Source: Leptospira jelokensis
Lineage (GTDB): Bacteria; Spirochaetota; Leptospiria; Leptospirales; Leptospiraceae
Direction of reading: 5' to 3'
Length of the DNA: 64,000 nucleotides
Assembly: GCF_004769635.1 (NCBI RefSeq)
Contig: NZ_RQGH01000011.1
Coordinates: 78,501 to 142,500 of the forward strand
In this document: one piece after another, positions 36,724 to 46,461 of the stretch
Numbering within the stretch: position 1 is the stretch's first letter
Layout of the letters: each line of letters begins with the position of its first letter
The notes under the pieces: model-generated
What the model was told of the DNA's origin: nothing
What the model saw: only the letters and a program-made list of their open reading frames with translations
Database searches by the model: none
Program-made: the position numbers and the translations under genes

Positions 36724-37514
36724 AGAGATTCCAAAATGGAGGAGGGAGACGGGACTTCCTCTAGGACTAACCTTTCCCCTTGCAAAAGGGAACGGAACAC
36801 CTCACCTACATATAAGATTCCTGGTCCTTTTGATTGTTTTTCTATGCCGTTTAACATCGTATTTGCGAGAGTGGAAACTGTATGAGTGACATTACTCTTT
36901 CCAACATTTTCTGAAAGGACAATGGGAGTGTTTTCTGAAACTCCTTTCTGGATGAGTCTTTCAGCAAGTTCTTTTGTTTTTTGGCTTCCCATAAGGATAA
37001 CAATTGTGCCTGGAAAATTTTCCATTCCCATCCAACTGCGTTCATCTTCTAAAATGGTATGCCCATCGAGGATGATGATTTGTCGAGCTAACCCGCGTAC
37101 GGTGAGTGAGATACCCAGGTCCGAAGCTCCTGCAGTTACCGAACTCACACCAGGAACAACTTCATAATCAATGCCAAACGATTCTAAACTTTGGATTTCT
37201 TCGGATAACCTACCAAAGATGGAAGCGTCACCACCTTTTAGTCTTACGACTCGTTTGCCTTGGGTGGCAAATTCCACGAGGAGAGAATTGATTTCAGATT
37301 GTGTTCGGTAGTGTTCTTTCGCACGTTTTCCCACATAGAGGATTTGGGCAGACTCAGGGAAGATGGAGAGAAAACTTGGATCCAGTAGGGCATCGTACAA
37401 AATGACCTCGGCGGATTCGATCCGAGATTTTCCACGGAGCGTGAGTAGGTCAACGGGGCCTGGGCCACCACTTACGAAACTCACAAAGCCCTGTTCTGTC
37501 TTATTGGAGGACAT
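36720..37514 (-). CDS. cobA: uroporphyrinogen III C-methyltransferase
   Basis: Methylates uroporphyrinogen III twice with SAM to precorrin-2, feeding siroheme. 264 residues from ATG 37514, with AAGG about ten bases upstream. Family signature: FVSGGPGPVDLLTLRG at the start, VGKRAKEHYRTQSEIN, VRLKGGDASIFGR and PGVSSVTAGA. It precedes the precorrin-2 dehydrogenase gene with an overlap. Divergent from cysJ. Confidence 0.93.
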   Translation of the reverse strand: MSSNKTEQGFVSFVSGGPGPVDLLTLRGKSRIESAEVILYDALLDPSFLSIFPESAQILYVGKRAKEHYRTQSEINSLLVEFATQGKRVVRLKGGDASIFGRLSEEIQSLESFGIDYEVVPGVSSVTAGASDLGISLTVRGLARQIIILDGHTILEDERSWMGMENFPGTIVILMGSQKTKELAERLIQKGVSENTPIVLSENVGKSNVTHTVSTLANTMLNGIEKQSKGPGILYVGEVFRSLLQGERLVLEEVPSPSSILESL

Positions 37515-37638
37515 ATCTGTTATACCTTGCAATTCTGCTAGAAATAGTCAAGTGATTGGCTAATTATTTCTACAAAATCTCCATTTTTTTAGTTTACTCG
37601 TCTCTATCCTTAGGAAAAGATTCAATTTATAAGACTTT

Positions 37639-37661
37639 TTGGATGTTTTACTGGAATCCAA
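37639..37661. promoter_or_regulatory. inverted repeat ahead of cysJ
   Basis: TTGGAT and ATCCAA are six-base arms separated by 11 bases, about 20-40 bases before cysJ and after a TATAAG-like sequence. Its position fits an operator over the transcription start. The regulator is unknown. Compare with the related repeat ahead of cysH. Confidence 0.4.
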
Positions 37662-37678
37662 CACAAGCATAGGTTTTT

Positions 37679-39442
37679 ATGTTATCCGATGAGAAACGCA
37701 ATCGATTTTTACAATTACTAAAAGAATCCACAAAAGACGAATGGGTATGGATGTCGGGTTACCTTTCTGCCCTCACCCAGGCAAGCATTGGTGGCAGTGT
37801 GGATGTTTCTTTGAGCCCACCTGTTAGCATCTCCTCCAATGATCCTTCCCATGGCAATTTAAAAGCCGCACCCATCCAATGCAGTGTGGTGTATGGAACA
37901 GAAACGGGGAATTCGAAAAAACTGGGAACTGAACTTGTCAAAAAGTTAAAAGAACTCGGTGTCCAGGCCAAATTAAAAAGCACTGATACCTATAAAGCAA
38001 AAGACTTAAAAGAAGAAGAATACCTTTTTGTTGTTGTTTCCACTCATGGAGATGGTGAACCTCCGCAGGCGGCAAAACCTTTTATCCAAATTTTATCGGA
38101 AACAAAAGATTCCTTATCAAAAGTAAAATTCGCCGTTCTCGGGTTAGGTGATACAAGTTACCCACTATTTTGCCAAACGGGAATTGATGTGGACTCAATG
38201 CTAGAAAAACTCGGAGCAGAGCGAATCCATGAACTTGGAAAATGTGATGTTGATTTTGAAATCGTTTCCAAACCTTGGATGACTGAACTCATTTCCAAAT
38301 TGAATACAATTTCAAAAACAGCGACCACACAAGTTTCCAAACCATCACAAACGACTACACCAAAACCAAGTTCTGGTGGTAAAGTTGTATATGAAGGGAC
38401 AGTTGTCACCAATCTTGTGTTAAATGATATTGGGGCAACGAAATCAACAAGGCATATTGAAATTAAATCCTCAGTCCCTGTCGATTATTTGCCTGGAGAT
38501 AGTGCAGGATTTCTCGCATACAACCGAGAAGACGAAGTCAATCGAATATTAGGATTATTGGAAGCGGATCGAGAAACACGAGTAACATACAAAGGGGAAA
38601 CCTGGATGTTGTATGATTTGCTCCAAAAAAAAGTTTCCATTCGGTTTTTACCAGACCGAGTGATCCAAAAGTATGTGACACTTTCAAAAAAAGAGATTCC
38701 TTCAGGAAAATTGGATTTAGATGTACTTTTAACATTATACCCTGCCGAATCAAAATTAGAAATACAATCCCTTATCGATATTTTAGAACCAATCGTGCCT
38801 AGGTATTATTCCATTGCCTCGAGTCCTTCGGCTCATGGGGAAGAGGAAGTCCACCTAACAGTAGCAGAAGTAGAAATAGAAACCTTCACAGGTTTAAAAT
38901 CAGGTTTTTGCTCTGGTTATTTGGCAACACTCAAAGAAGGAGACAAGGTTCCATTTTTCATCCAACGAAACAATTCGTTTCGATTGCCAAGTCCTGATAC
39001 CGATATCATTATGATTGGGCCAGGAACAGGGATTGCACCATTCCGCAGTTTTTTATTTGAAAGAGAACAGTCTGGTGGAAATGGAAAAAATTGGTTATTT
39101 TTTGGAGAACGAAACTTTGTTTCCGATTTCTATTACCAAACAGAGTTATTGGAACTTATGGATACTGGTGTATTGCATAAATTGAATACAGCATTTTCTC
39201 GTGACACCAAACAGAAGGTATACGTCCAAGACCGTTTAGGGGAAAATGCAGTGGAACTTTTGAAATGGATCGAAAATGGTGCAGTCATTTACCTTTGTGG
39301 TTCCAAAGATCCAATGAGTAAAGATGTGGATCGCAAATTGGTCGAAATTTTAGCGGATAGAACTTTTGACACTGGAAAAGAAGCTTCTGAATATTTAAAA
39401 GAATTAGAAGAATCTGGCCGTTACATCAAGGACGTTTACTGA
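37679..39442 (+). CDS. cysJ: sulfite reductase flavoprotein (alpha) subunit
   Basis: Passes electrons from NADPH via FAD and FMN to the haem subunit. 587 residues. The flavodoxin domain has VYGTETGNSKKLG and STHGDGEPP near residues 70-120. The FAD/NADP domain has RYYSIASSPSAHGEEEVHLT, GPGTGIAPFRSFLFERE and ends RYIKDVY. ATG 37679 is used. cysI follows after seven bases, so the subunits are made together. Confidence 0.94.
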   Translation: MLSDEKRNRFLQLLKESTKDEWVWMSGYLSALTQASIGGSVDVSLSPPVSISSNDPSHGNLKAAPIQCSVVYGTETGNSKKLGTELVKKLKELGVQAKLKSTDTYKAKDLKEEEYLFVVVSTHGDGEPPQAAKPFIQILSETKDSLSKVKFAVLGLGDTSYPLFCQTGIDVDSMLEKLGAERIHELGKCDVDFEIVSKPWMTELISKLNTISKTATTQVSKPSQTTTPKPSSGGKVVYEGTVVTNLVLNDIGATKSTRHIEIKSSVPVDYLPGDSAGFLAYNREDEVNRILGLLEADRETRVTYKGETWMLYDLLQKKVSIRFLPDRVIQKYVTLSKKEIPSGKLDLDVLLTLYPAESKLEIQSLIDILEPIVPRYYSIASSPSAHGEEEVHLTVAEVEIETFTGLKSGFCSGYLATLKEGDKVPFFIQRNNSFRLPSPDTDIIMIGPGTGIAPFRSFLFEREQSGGNGKNWLFFGERNFVSDFYYQTELLELMDTGVLHKLNTAFSRDTKQKVYVQDRLGENAVELLKWIENGAVIYLCGSKDPMSKDVDRKLVEILADRTFDTGKEASEYLKELEESGRYIKDVY

Positions 39443-39449
39443 GGAAATC

Positions 39450-41117
39450 ATGGCAGAAACTAAAAAAGAAACACTCGCTGAAAAGGTAAAAAGACTAAGC
39501 CGTGGCCTTCGTGGTACACTCGCAGATAGTTTAAAAGACGAACACACTGGTTCTTTACGATCCGATGACCAATTATTGCTCAAATTCCATGGGATGTACC
39601 AACAAGATGATCGGGATAGAAGGGATGAACGGGCGTTAAAGAAACTTGAGCGATTGTATTCCTTTATGATCCGCCTTCGGATTCCAGGTGGGATGATTGG
39701 TCCTGTTCACTGGGAAGCCTTGCATAATGTAGCTGGTGAAAATTCCACTGGAACGATCAAAATCACAACAAGACAAACAGTCCAACTCCATGGGATTTTA
39801 AAATCCAAAATCAAACCGACAATCAAGGCCTTTGATTCTGTATTTTTAGATTCTATCGCAGCTTGTGGTGATGTAAATCGAAACGTAACCTGTACATCGA
39901 ATCCAGCGGCAAGCCCACTCCACAAGGAAGTGTTTGGTTATGCGGGGGAAATCAGTCGTTCTCTCCTTCCTAAAACAAGAGCCTATTATGAAATTTGGTT
40001 AGATGAAAATCTAATCGCAGAAAAAGAAGAACCAGAAGATCCTTTGTATAAGGACGTTTACCTGCCTCGAAAATTCAAAATTGCAATTGCAATCCCACCT
40101 TACAACGATGTGGATCTATTCACCAATGACATTGGGCTCATTGCCATCATTGAAAATGGGCAACTATTAGGTTTTAATGTTGCAGTTGGTGGAGGACTCG
40201 GAACCACTCATGGGAATCCTGATACTTACCCGAGAGTAGGAACAGTTTTTGGTTTCATTCCTAAAAAAGACATACTCAAAGTTGTGTATGAAATTGTAAC
40301 CGTCCAAAGGGATTTTGGAAATCGGGAAGACCGAAAGTTATCTCGTTTGAAATACACATTAGACCGGTTAGGTGTTGAATTTTACAAACGAGAAGTGGAA
40401 AAACGTGCAGGAATTAGTTTTGAACCAACAAAGGATTTTCAATTCACTCAAAGGTCAGATGATTTTGGTTGGAAACAAGATGCGGCAGGAAACTGGCATT
40501 ATACCGTATTTGTTGAAAATGGAAGGGTTTGTGATGAACACGGATACAATCTAAAAACAGCGCTACTAGAAGTTTCTAAAACAAGGCGTGCCACGTTCCG
40601 ATTCACTTGTAACCAAAACTTGATTTTGTCTGATATCTTTCCTAAAGATAAAGACCTGATTGAATCCATTTTAGTGAAATTCGGTGTCCATAGAAAAACA
40701 GCAGAAGTATCTCCGATCAGAAAAAACTCGATTGCATGTGTGGCATTGAACACTTGTTCTTTGGCACTAGCCGAAGCACAACGTTACTTACCAAGTTTGA
40801 TTGATAAAATTGAACCCATCCTTTCCAAACATGGTCTGGCTTCGGAACCAATTTCCATTCGTATGACAGGTTGTCCCAATGGATGTGCAAGGCCATACAT
40901 TTCCGAAATTGGACTTGTGGGAACATCGTATGGAAAGTACAACCTCCATTTAGGTGCCGATGCGGAAGGTTACAGACTGAACAAAAAATACAAAGAAGAT
41001 TTGGATGAGTCGGCCATTTTGCAAGAGTTAGATGGACTATTTGGAAAATACTCGAAAGAACGAAATGGAAAAGAATCGTTTGGAGATTACATCAATCGAA
41101 TTGGGATTCTGAATTAG
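39450..41117 (+). CDS. cysI: sulfite reductase haemoprotein (beta) subunit
   Basis: Reduces sulfite to sulfide with siroheme and a 4Fe-4S cluster. 555 residues. The cluster ligands are visible as ACVALNTCS (C-x5-C) and RMTGCPNGCARP (C-x3-C), and the nitrite/sulfite reductase half domains are present (KITTRQTVQLHG, RNVTCTSNPAA). ATG 39450 has TGAGGA upstream. The siroheme genes and cysK make a coherent pathway. Confidence 0.93.
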   Translation: MAETKKETLAEKVKRLSRGLRGTLADSLKDEHTGSLRSDDQLLLKFHGMYQQDDRDRRDERALKKLERLYSFMIRLRIPGGMIGPVHWEALHNVAGENSTGTIKITTRQTVQLHGILKSKIKPTIKAFDSVFLDSIAACGDVNRNVTCTSNPAASPLHKEVFGYAGEISRSLLPKTRAYYEIWLDENLIAEKEEPEDPLYKDVYLPRKFKIAIAIPPYNDVDLFTNDIGLIAIIENGQLLGFNVAVGGGLGTTHGNPDTYPRVGTVFGFIPKKDILKVVYEIVTVQRDFGNREDRKLSRLKYTLDRLGVEFYKREVEKRAGISFEPTKDFQFTQRSDDFGWKQDAAGNWHYTVFVENGRVCDEHGYNLKTALLEVSKTRRATFRFTCNQNLILSDIFPKDKDLIESILVKFGVHRKTAEVSPIRKNSIACVALNTCSLALAEAQRYLPSLIDKIEPILSKHGLASEPISIRMTGCPNGCARPYISEIGLVGTSYGKYNLHLGADAEGYRLNKKYKEDLDESAILQELDGLFGKYSKERNGKESFGDYINRIGILN

Positions 41118-41137
41118 GATTCAAAACAAAAAATAAA

Positions 41138-41168
41138 CAATGGTCTGTGAAAATCGGCCATTGGATTT
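41138..41168 (+). terminator. possible weak terminator after cysI
   Basis: CAATGGTC and GGCCATTG form an eight-base stem with one G-T pair and a ten-base loop, followed by a short T-rich stretch (GATTTTATG). It lies about 20 bases after the cysI stop. The T run is short, so activity is uncertain. Confidence 0.45.
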
Positions 41169-41219
41169 TATGATGCCTAACTATGGTATTCTCTTTTCCT
41201 TTAGGATTATGAAATTGTA

Positions 41220-41609
41220 TCATTTATCATTCGAATGGTTTTTCTGTGATATGCGATCAATCGAATAAATGATCAAATCTGTTGAAGCAGAATAAAAACC
41301 GGGATTTGGATTCGGCCAGGAAAGGAAAAAAATGCAAAGGTGGACAGGTATCCCTAAAGAAAGATAAAGATTTAGGAATTTGGATTGAAACTCACTTTTA
41401 TGTTTTCTGCATAAAAATCTACAAATTAAGATTGATGACCAAATTTGAAATACCAGAGAGAAACAGAAATACACGAACAGATTCAAAATCATCGCAAATC
41501 CACCCGCTGGGAATTCCGAGACGGGGAACGAACCAGCAACTAATAGAGACCGAATCAAAACAGAAAAATAGACCAATACAATTGGCCTATTTAAGAAATG
41601 CTGAAACAT
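41220..41609 (-). CDS. possible small polytopic membrane protein
   Basis: A 129-residue reading frame in the 530-base space between cysI and cysN, which otherwise holds nothing visible. It encodes three or four hydrophobic segments (PIVLVYFSVLIRSLLVAG, FAMILNLFVYFCFSLVFQIWSS, FLNLYLSLGIPVHLCIFFLSW). It lies 41 bases after the cysN stop on the same strand, so it could be the last gene of the operon. No ribosome site is evident, and a Lys-rich frame on the other strand of similar length is not convincing. It may not be a gene. Confidence 0.4.
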   Translation of the reverse strand: MFQHFLNRPIVLVYFSVLIRSLLVAGSFPVSEFPAGGFAMILNLFVYFCFSLVFQIWSSILICRFLCRKHKSEFQSKFLNLYLSLGIPVHLCIFFLSWPNPNPGFYSASTDLIIYSIDRISQKNHSNDK

Positions 41610-41650
41610 TATGTGAAATTGAATTTGATTCTATATTCGAATCCAATCCT

Positions 41651-42883
41651 CTACAATAACATACCTGCCGCAACGGTTTGGTTTGTACCTTCATCCACCA
41701 AAACAAAACTCCCTGTACCTCTGATTTTACTGTAAGGGTCGTAAGCAACGGGTTTTGCCGTGCGAAGGGTAACCTTTCCAATTTCATTCAGACCAAGATT
41801 GGTTTGTTCTTTTTTTTCGTGGGTGCTTGTTTCCACTCGGTATTCCAAGGAACGAACCGAAACTTTTACTGCATTCGTGGTTTGACGAAGGAGGTATTTG
41901 GATCCTGGTGCCATCACCTTTTGGTCCATCCAACAAATATGTGCTTCTAAATCTTGGGAGATGGTTGGTTCTTTCCCTGTCACAACGAGCATATCTCCTC
42001 GGCTCACATCAATTTCGTCTTCTAAACGAATGGTTACAGACATCGGAGCATATGCTGTTTCGAGAGGGCCATCAAAGGTATCAATGGCTTTGATTTTGGA
42101 AGTGAGCCCACTCGGTAAAACGGTTATGGAATCTCCAACGGTGAAGTGACCACTTCTAATTTGGCCCGCATAACCTCTGTAATCATGGTATTCTGTTGTT
42201 TGTGGTCGAATCACATTTTGAACTGGGAATCTCGGAGCAGGCGACTCCTCTTCGGTATGGATTTCGATTTCTTCTAAAAAATGGAGTAAGGATTTTCCCT
42301 TCCACCATGGCATCGAAGCAGATGGCTCTACAACATTGTCGCCATTTAAGGCGGAGATCGGTAAGAAATGGATGGACTTTAGATCTAAGTCTTTTGCAAA
42401 TTCTAGATACTGTTTTTGAATGTTTAAAAATACTTCTTCTGAAAAATCCACTAGATCCATTTTGTTCACACATACAACAACATAGGGTAAACGTAATAAT
42501 GAAACGATGTAGGAATGTCTGTAGGTTTGTTCGATCACACCTTTTCTTGCATCAATGAGAATGATCGCAAGGTCTGAGTTGGATGCACCCGTTACCATAT
42601 TTCTCGTATACTGCACATGTCCTGGAGCATCAGCTATGATGAATTTACGTTTAGGTGTGGAAAAGTATTTATACGCCACATCTATGGTAATGCCTTGTTC
42701 TCTTTCGGCTTTAAGTCCATCTGTGAGAAGGGCTAAGTTGATTTGTCCATTCACTTGGCCTGCACGTTCAATGGCTTCCAATTGGTCTTGGAAAATAGAT
42801 TTGCTATCGTATAACAATCGTCCGATGAGAGTCGATTTTCCATCGTCCACACTTCCAGCTGTAATAAATCGTAAAATGTCCAT
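41651..42883 (-). CDS. cysN: sulfate adenylyltransferase subunit 1 (GTPase)
   Basis: Regulatory GTPase of ATP sulfurylase, an EF-Tu-like protein. 410 residues. GTP motifs: ITAGSVDDGKSTLIGRLL, DAPGHVQYTRNM, CVNKMDL. No APS kinase domain is fused (a fused CysNC would be about 600 residues). Together with CysD it makes APS. Its start overlaps the cysD stop by one base. Confidence 0.93.
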   Translation of the reverse strand: MDILRFITAGSVDDGKSTLIGRLLYDSKSIFQDQLEAIERAGQVNGQINLALLTDGLKAEREQGITIDVAYKYFSTPKRKFIIADAPGHVQYTRNMVTGASNSDLAIILIDARKGVIEQTYRHSYIVSLLRLPYVVVCVNKMDLVDFSEEVFLNIQKQYLEFAKDLDLKSIHFLPISALNGDNVVEPSASMPWWKGKSLLHFLEEIEIHTEEESPAPRFPVQNVIRPQTTEYHDYRGYAGQIRSGHFTVGDSITVLPSGLTSKIKAIDTFDGPLETAYAPMSVTIRLEDEIDVSRGDMLVVTGKEPTISQDLEAHICWMDQKVMAPGSKYLLRQTTNAVKVSVRSLEYRVETSTHEKKEQTNLGLNEIGKVTLRTAKPVAYDPYSKIRGTGSFVLVDEGTNQTVAAGMLL

Positions 42884-43791
42884 TAAAAATACCCACCTTT
42901 TTTTCTTTCTTCCATCGCCGCTTCGGAACGTTTGTCATCCAAACGTGAACCTCTTTCTGTGGTGCGTGAAACTTGGATTTCTCGAATGATATCATCTACT
43001 GAATTTGCTTCTGATTCGACGGCAGCTGTACAAGTCATATCACCAACTGTGCGAAACCGAACCGTCCTTGTTTCCACCTTGTCGGTATTGTCTAAACTGA
43101 TAAATTTTGAAACAGGAAAGACCAATTCCTCTCGCCAAACAATTTCTCTTTGGTGTGAGAAGTATAAGGAAGGAAGGTCAATCTTTTCTTTTCGGATGTA
43201 TTCCCAAACATCAAGTTCCGTCCAGTTACTAATTGGAAACACACGGACATTTTCGCCTACATGGATTTTTCCATTATAGATATTCCAAAGTTCTGGGCGT
43301 TGTAGTTTGGGATCCCAAGATCCAAATTCATCTCGAACAGAAAATATTCGTTCTTTGGCTCTTGCTTTTTCTTCATCCCGACGTGCCCCACCGATACAAG
43401 CATCAAATTTGAATTCGGCGATCGTATCAAGTAGTGTTACTGCTTGGATGGCATTGCGACTTGGAAACTTTCCTTTTTCTTCAACGGCTTTTCCTTGGTC
43501 GATAGAATCTTGAACATAACGAACAATTAACTTTTCGCCAATTTTTTCAGCCAAGTCATCTCGAAATTTGAGCGCCTCATCAAAGTTATGCCCCGTGTCA
43601 ATGTGAACGAGGGGAAAAGGAAATTTACCTGGACGAAAGGCTTTGAGAGCAAGGTGAACCAAACAAATGGAATCCTTACCACCAGAAAATAATAAAGCAG
43701 GCCTTTCAAATTGGGCTGCCACTTCTCGTAAGATATAAATGGCTTCTGATTCTAACTGGTCCAAATGAGAGAGACGATGGGTGTGATTCAT
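42883..43791 (-). CDS. cysD: sulfate adenylyltransferase subunit 2
   Basis: Catalytic subunit of ATP sulfurylase, an N-type pyrophosphatase fold. 302 residues. The PP-motif is in PALLFSGGKDSICLVHLAL, and LVHIDTGHNFDE follows, with SRNAIQAVTLLDTI later. The stop is shared with the cysN start (one-base overlap), and cysH lies seven bases upstream. Confidence 0.93.
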   Translation of the reverse strand: MNHTHRLSHLDQLESEAIYILREVAAQFERPALLFSGGKDSICLVHLALKAFRPGKFPFPLVHIDTGHNFDEALKFRDDLAEKIGEKLIVRYVQDSIDQGKAVEEKGKFPSRNAIQAVTLLDTIAEFKFDACIGGARRDEEKARAKERIFSVRDEFGSWDPKLQRPELWNIYNGKIHVGENVRVFPISNWTELDVWEYIRKEKIDLPSLYFSHQREIVWREELVFPVSKFISLDNTDKVETRTVRFRTVGDMTCTAAVESEANSVDDIIREIQVSRTTERGSRLDDKRSEAAMEERKKGGYF

Positions 43792-43797
43792 ATTTGA

Positions 43798-44523
43798 TTA
43801 TCCTTTTTTTGGTGTGAGTTTTCCATCTACCCAATGTAACCCACATTCCTTCTTTGATTCTTGTTCCCACCACCATCTACCAGCACGAAAGTCTTCCCCT
43901 GGTTCAATGGCTCGGGTACACGGGGCACAACCGATACTTGGAAAGCCTTTGTCATGTAATACGTTATATGGTACATTGTGTTCGCGGATGTATTGCCAAG
44001 TTGTTTCAAAACTCCAATTCAGTAGTGGTTGGTATTTGATTAAATTCCTTCCTGGATCGGATTCAAACAAAGACATCTCGGTGCGAAATCCTGATTGTTC
44101 TTTTCGTAGTCCCGTCACCCAAATTTCCATTCCTTGTAAGATGGAATCAAGAGGGACCAGTTTACGAATCCGACAACACTCTTTTCGTAAGTCCTGTGAA
44201 TCGTAAAAGGCATTAGGACCATTTTCATTGGTAAAATTTTGGATCTCTTTAGCGTTTGGGAAATATGTTTCAATTTTTGCCCCATAACGGATGTTTGTTT
44301 TTTGCCAAACATCATAGGTTTCTTGGAAAAGTCGTCCTGTATCAAGAGTGGCAATGCGAATGGGGATGGATTCACTTAAGATGGCATGGGTAATGGCTTG
44401 GTCTTCCAGTCCGAAACTTGTGGTGAACACCACTTTTCCCGGGAATTCGGCGCTCAATTTTTTTAGGCCATCGGCAATCGATAGATTGGCGTAAGATTCT
44501 GTCAAAACTTCCAAATTTCCCAT
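43798..44523 (-). CDS. cysH: adenylyl-sulfate (APS) reductase, assimilatory
   Basis: Reduces activated sulfate to sulfite. 241 residues. The pyrophosphatase-like fold is clear (VFTTSFGLEDQAITHA), and the iron-sulfur Cys pairs are present as RKECCRIRKLVP and GCAPCTRAI, with the catalytic Cys in KKECGLHW. Those four cluster cysteines mark an APS reductase, which skips the APS kinase step; a PAPS reductase would lack them. Its promoter or leader region contains a palindrome. Confidence 0.92.
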   Translation of the reverse strand: MGNLEVLTESYANLSIADGLKKLSAEFPGKVVFTTSFGLEDQAITHAILSESIPIRIATLDTGRLFQETYDVWQKTNIRYGAKIETYFPNAKEIQNFTNENGPNAFYDSQDLRKECCRIRKLVPLDSILQGMEIWVTGLRKEQSGFRTEMSLFESDPGRNLIKYQPLLNWSFETTWQYIREHNVPYNVLHDKGFPSIGCAPCTRAIEPGEDFRAGRWWWEQESKKECGLHWVDGKLTPKKG

Positions 44524-44541
44524 TTTTATCCCGTCCTAGCA

Positions 44542-44562
44542 TCCAATGTTTTGTATATTGGA
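44542..44562. promoter_or_regulatory. palindrome ahead of cysH
   Basis: TCCAAT-GTTTTGTAT-ATTGGA is an inverted repeat with six-base perfect arms, in the 68-base gap between cysA and cysH, about 20 bases before the cysH start. It may be an operator or the site of an internal promoter for cysH-cysD-cysN. Confidence 0.4.
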
Positions 44563-44591
44563 CGATTTGTAAAGTATATTAGCGGAAATTA

Positions 44592-45656
44592 TTAGATAGA
44601 GAAGTCTTCTACGTAAACTTTTGCTTTTTTGATCCGTAGGTAAACGGTTTCCCCTGGGAGTAAATTTAGGTATTTATAGGTTTCCTGTTCGAGAACGGAC
44701 TCGATGAGGGTGCCCGTATCCACCCGTTTCAGTTCCACACGCACATTCCTTCCTGTCGAATGGATGTATTGGATCTCGGCAGCGATCCCTTGGTCTTTTT
44801 CCCGAACAATTTCCACATCATAGGGACGCACATAAGCAACGGCATCGGACTCTTTTATGTTTTGGTGCTCCGATGTTTCAAGAGCCAAATTCCCAATTTT
44901 GGTTTTTCCTTCTTCAATTCGACCATGGAATAAATTCACATCACCTAAGAAGTGAAAGACGAAAGGAGACTTGGGTTTGTTGTACACTTCATCCGGACTT
45001 CCCACTTGTTCCAATTGGCCTTGGTTTAGGATCACAATCCGATCACTCACCTCAAGTGCTTCTTCTTGGTCATGGGTGACAAAAACACTAGTGATATGGA
45101 TCTCATCGTGAAGCCTACGCAACCAATTGCGTAATTCTTTCCTAACCTTGGCATCAAGTGCTCCAAATGGTTCATCGAGGAGGAGAAACTTAGGTTCGAT
45201 GGCAAGAGCACGGGCAAGTGCCACCCTTTGCCTTTGTCCACCTGAGAGTTCGTGAGGGTAACGGTTGTGAAATTTTTCTAGTTGGATGAGTGTGAGGAGT
45301 TTTGCGATTTTTTCTTGGATTTCCTTTTTGGAAGGCCGAGTTTTTTTAGGACGAACTTCCAAACCAAAGGCAATGTTTTCAGCGATTGTCATATGGCGAA
45401 AGAGGGCATAGTGTTGGAATACAAATCCAACTTCCCCATTTTGGATTTTGGAAGATGACAACTGTTCGCCGACAAAATTCACAGACCCCGATGAAGGTTC
45501 TTCAAGACCTGCAATGATCCGAAGTAAGGTTGTTTTACCCGATCCCGAAGGACCAAGCAGTGCAACCAGTTCTCCATCTGGGATGGATAAGTTGACATCT
45601 TTTAAGGCAGTAAAGGATCCAAAGGTTTTGTTTACATTTTGTATTTCGATTGGCAT
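44592..45656 (-). CDS. cysA: sulfate/thiosulfate ABC transporter ATP-binding protein
   Basis: ATPase of the sulfate importer. 354 residues. Walker [12 protein letters not shown], signature [15 protein letters not shown] and Walker [13 protein letters not shown] are visible. The C-terminal 110 residues form the TOBE-type regulatory domain. It directly follows cysW (two bases), and cysH comes next after 68 bases. Confidence 0.93.
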   Translation of the reverse strand: MPIEIQNVNKTFGSFTALKDVNLSIPDGELVALLGPSGSGKTTLLRIIAGLEEPSSGSVNFVGEQLSSSKIQNGEVGFVFQHYALFRHMTIAENIAFGLEVRPKKTRPSKKEIQEKIAKLLTLIQLEKFHNRYPHELSGGQRQRVALARALAIEPKFLLLDEPFGALDAKVRKELRNWLRRLHDEIHITSVFVTHDQEEALEVSDRIVILNQGQLEQVGSPDEVYNKPKSPFVFHFLGDVNLFHGRIEEGKTKIGNLALETSEHQNIKESDAVAYVRPYDVEIVREKDQGIAAEIQYIHSTGRNVRVELKRVDTGTLIESVLEQETYKYLNLLPGETVYLRIKKAKVYVEDFSI

Positions 45657-45657
45657 A

Positions 45658-46461
45658 TTAGGATCTCTCGGTTCGTTTTTCCAAAATCAATTTGAAGATT
45701 AAAGTGAGTAGCGATAAAAACACAAGTAAGGTGGCACAAGCAAAAGCTCCCACAGAATCAAATTCATTGTACAACATTTCAATGTAGAGTGGAAGGGTTG
45801 TGGTTTTTCCTCGGATGTGTCCGCTGAGAACTGACACCGCACCAAATTCTCCCATGGCCCTTGCATTACAAAGAATGATACCGTATAACAATCCCCATTT
45901 GATATTGGGTAAAATAATCCTACGAAACAATTGGCCAAAACTGGCTCCGAGTAACATTCCTGCTTCTTCCTCTTCGCGGCCTTGGCTTTGCATTAGGGGA
46001 ATGAGTTCCCTTGCAACAAAAGGAAAGGTGATAAAGACTGTGGCCATAATAAGACCTGGTGTATTGAACACAATTTTGAGATTATGTTCAGCTAAAAAAT
46101 CACCGAAAGTGCCTTGCCTACCAAATAACAACAAAAAGATGAGACCTGACACTACTGGAGATACAGCAAAGGGAGAGTCGATGATGGTGATGAGTAGGTT
46201 TTTCAATGGAAAAGAAAACCGAGTGATGGTAAAAGCCGCGGTGATTCCAAAAATAGTATTTAAGACCACAGAGAGAAAGGATACCTTGATGGTAAGTCCA
46301 ATCGCAAAAAGGGCATACTCACTCGTAATGGATGCATAGTATTTTTCAAAACCTTCCCGGAAAGCCTCTGTAAATACCGTATAAATAGGCAAAATTAAAA
46401 GTACACCAAACAATGTATAAGCGAGTAAAACCAAAAATATGGGAAAAAGTTTCGTTTTCAT
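45658..46461 (-). CDS. cysW: sulfate ABC transporter permease CysW
   Basis: A 267-residue inner-membrane permease with about six helices. The EAA loop, which contacts CysA, is in [27 protein letters not shown]. It overlaps cysT by four bases and precedes cysA. Position between the two gives the name: CysT and CysW are similar in sequence. Confidence 0.9.
   Translation of the reverse strand: MKTKLFPIFLVLLAYTLFGVLLILPIYTVFTEAFREGFEKYYASITSEYALFAIGLTIKVSFLSVVLNTIFGITAAFTITRFSFPLKNLLITIIDSPFAVSPVVSGLIFLLLFGRQGTFGDFLAEHNLKIVFNTPGLIMATVFITFPFVARELIPLMQSQGREEEEAGMLLGASFGQLFRRIILPNIKWGLLYGIILCNARAMGEFGAVSVLSGHIRGKTTTLPLYIEMLYNEFDSVGAFACATLLVFLSLLTLIFKLILEKRTERS

Noticed and set aside
41282..41659. 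A 125-codon Lys-rich frame on the + strand between cysI and cysN
   Set aside because: Very basic, low in hydrophobic residues, and covers the end of cysN. It looks like the complement of the hydrophobic frame on the other strand.
42196..42558. A 120-codon frame on the + strand within cysN
   Set aside because: Antisense shadow of a conserved GTPase gene without independent support.
45800..46339. A 179-codon open frame on the + strand inside cysW
   Set aside because: Antisense to a clear permease. It has no ribosome site and no family resemblance.
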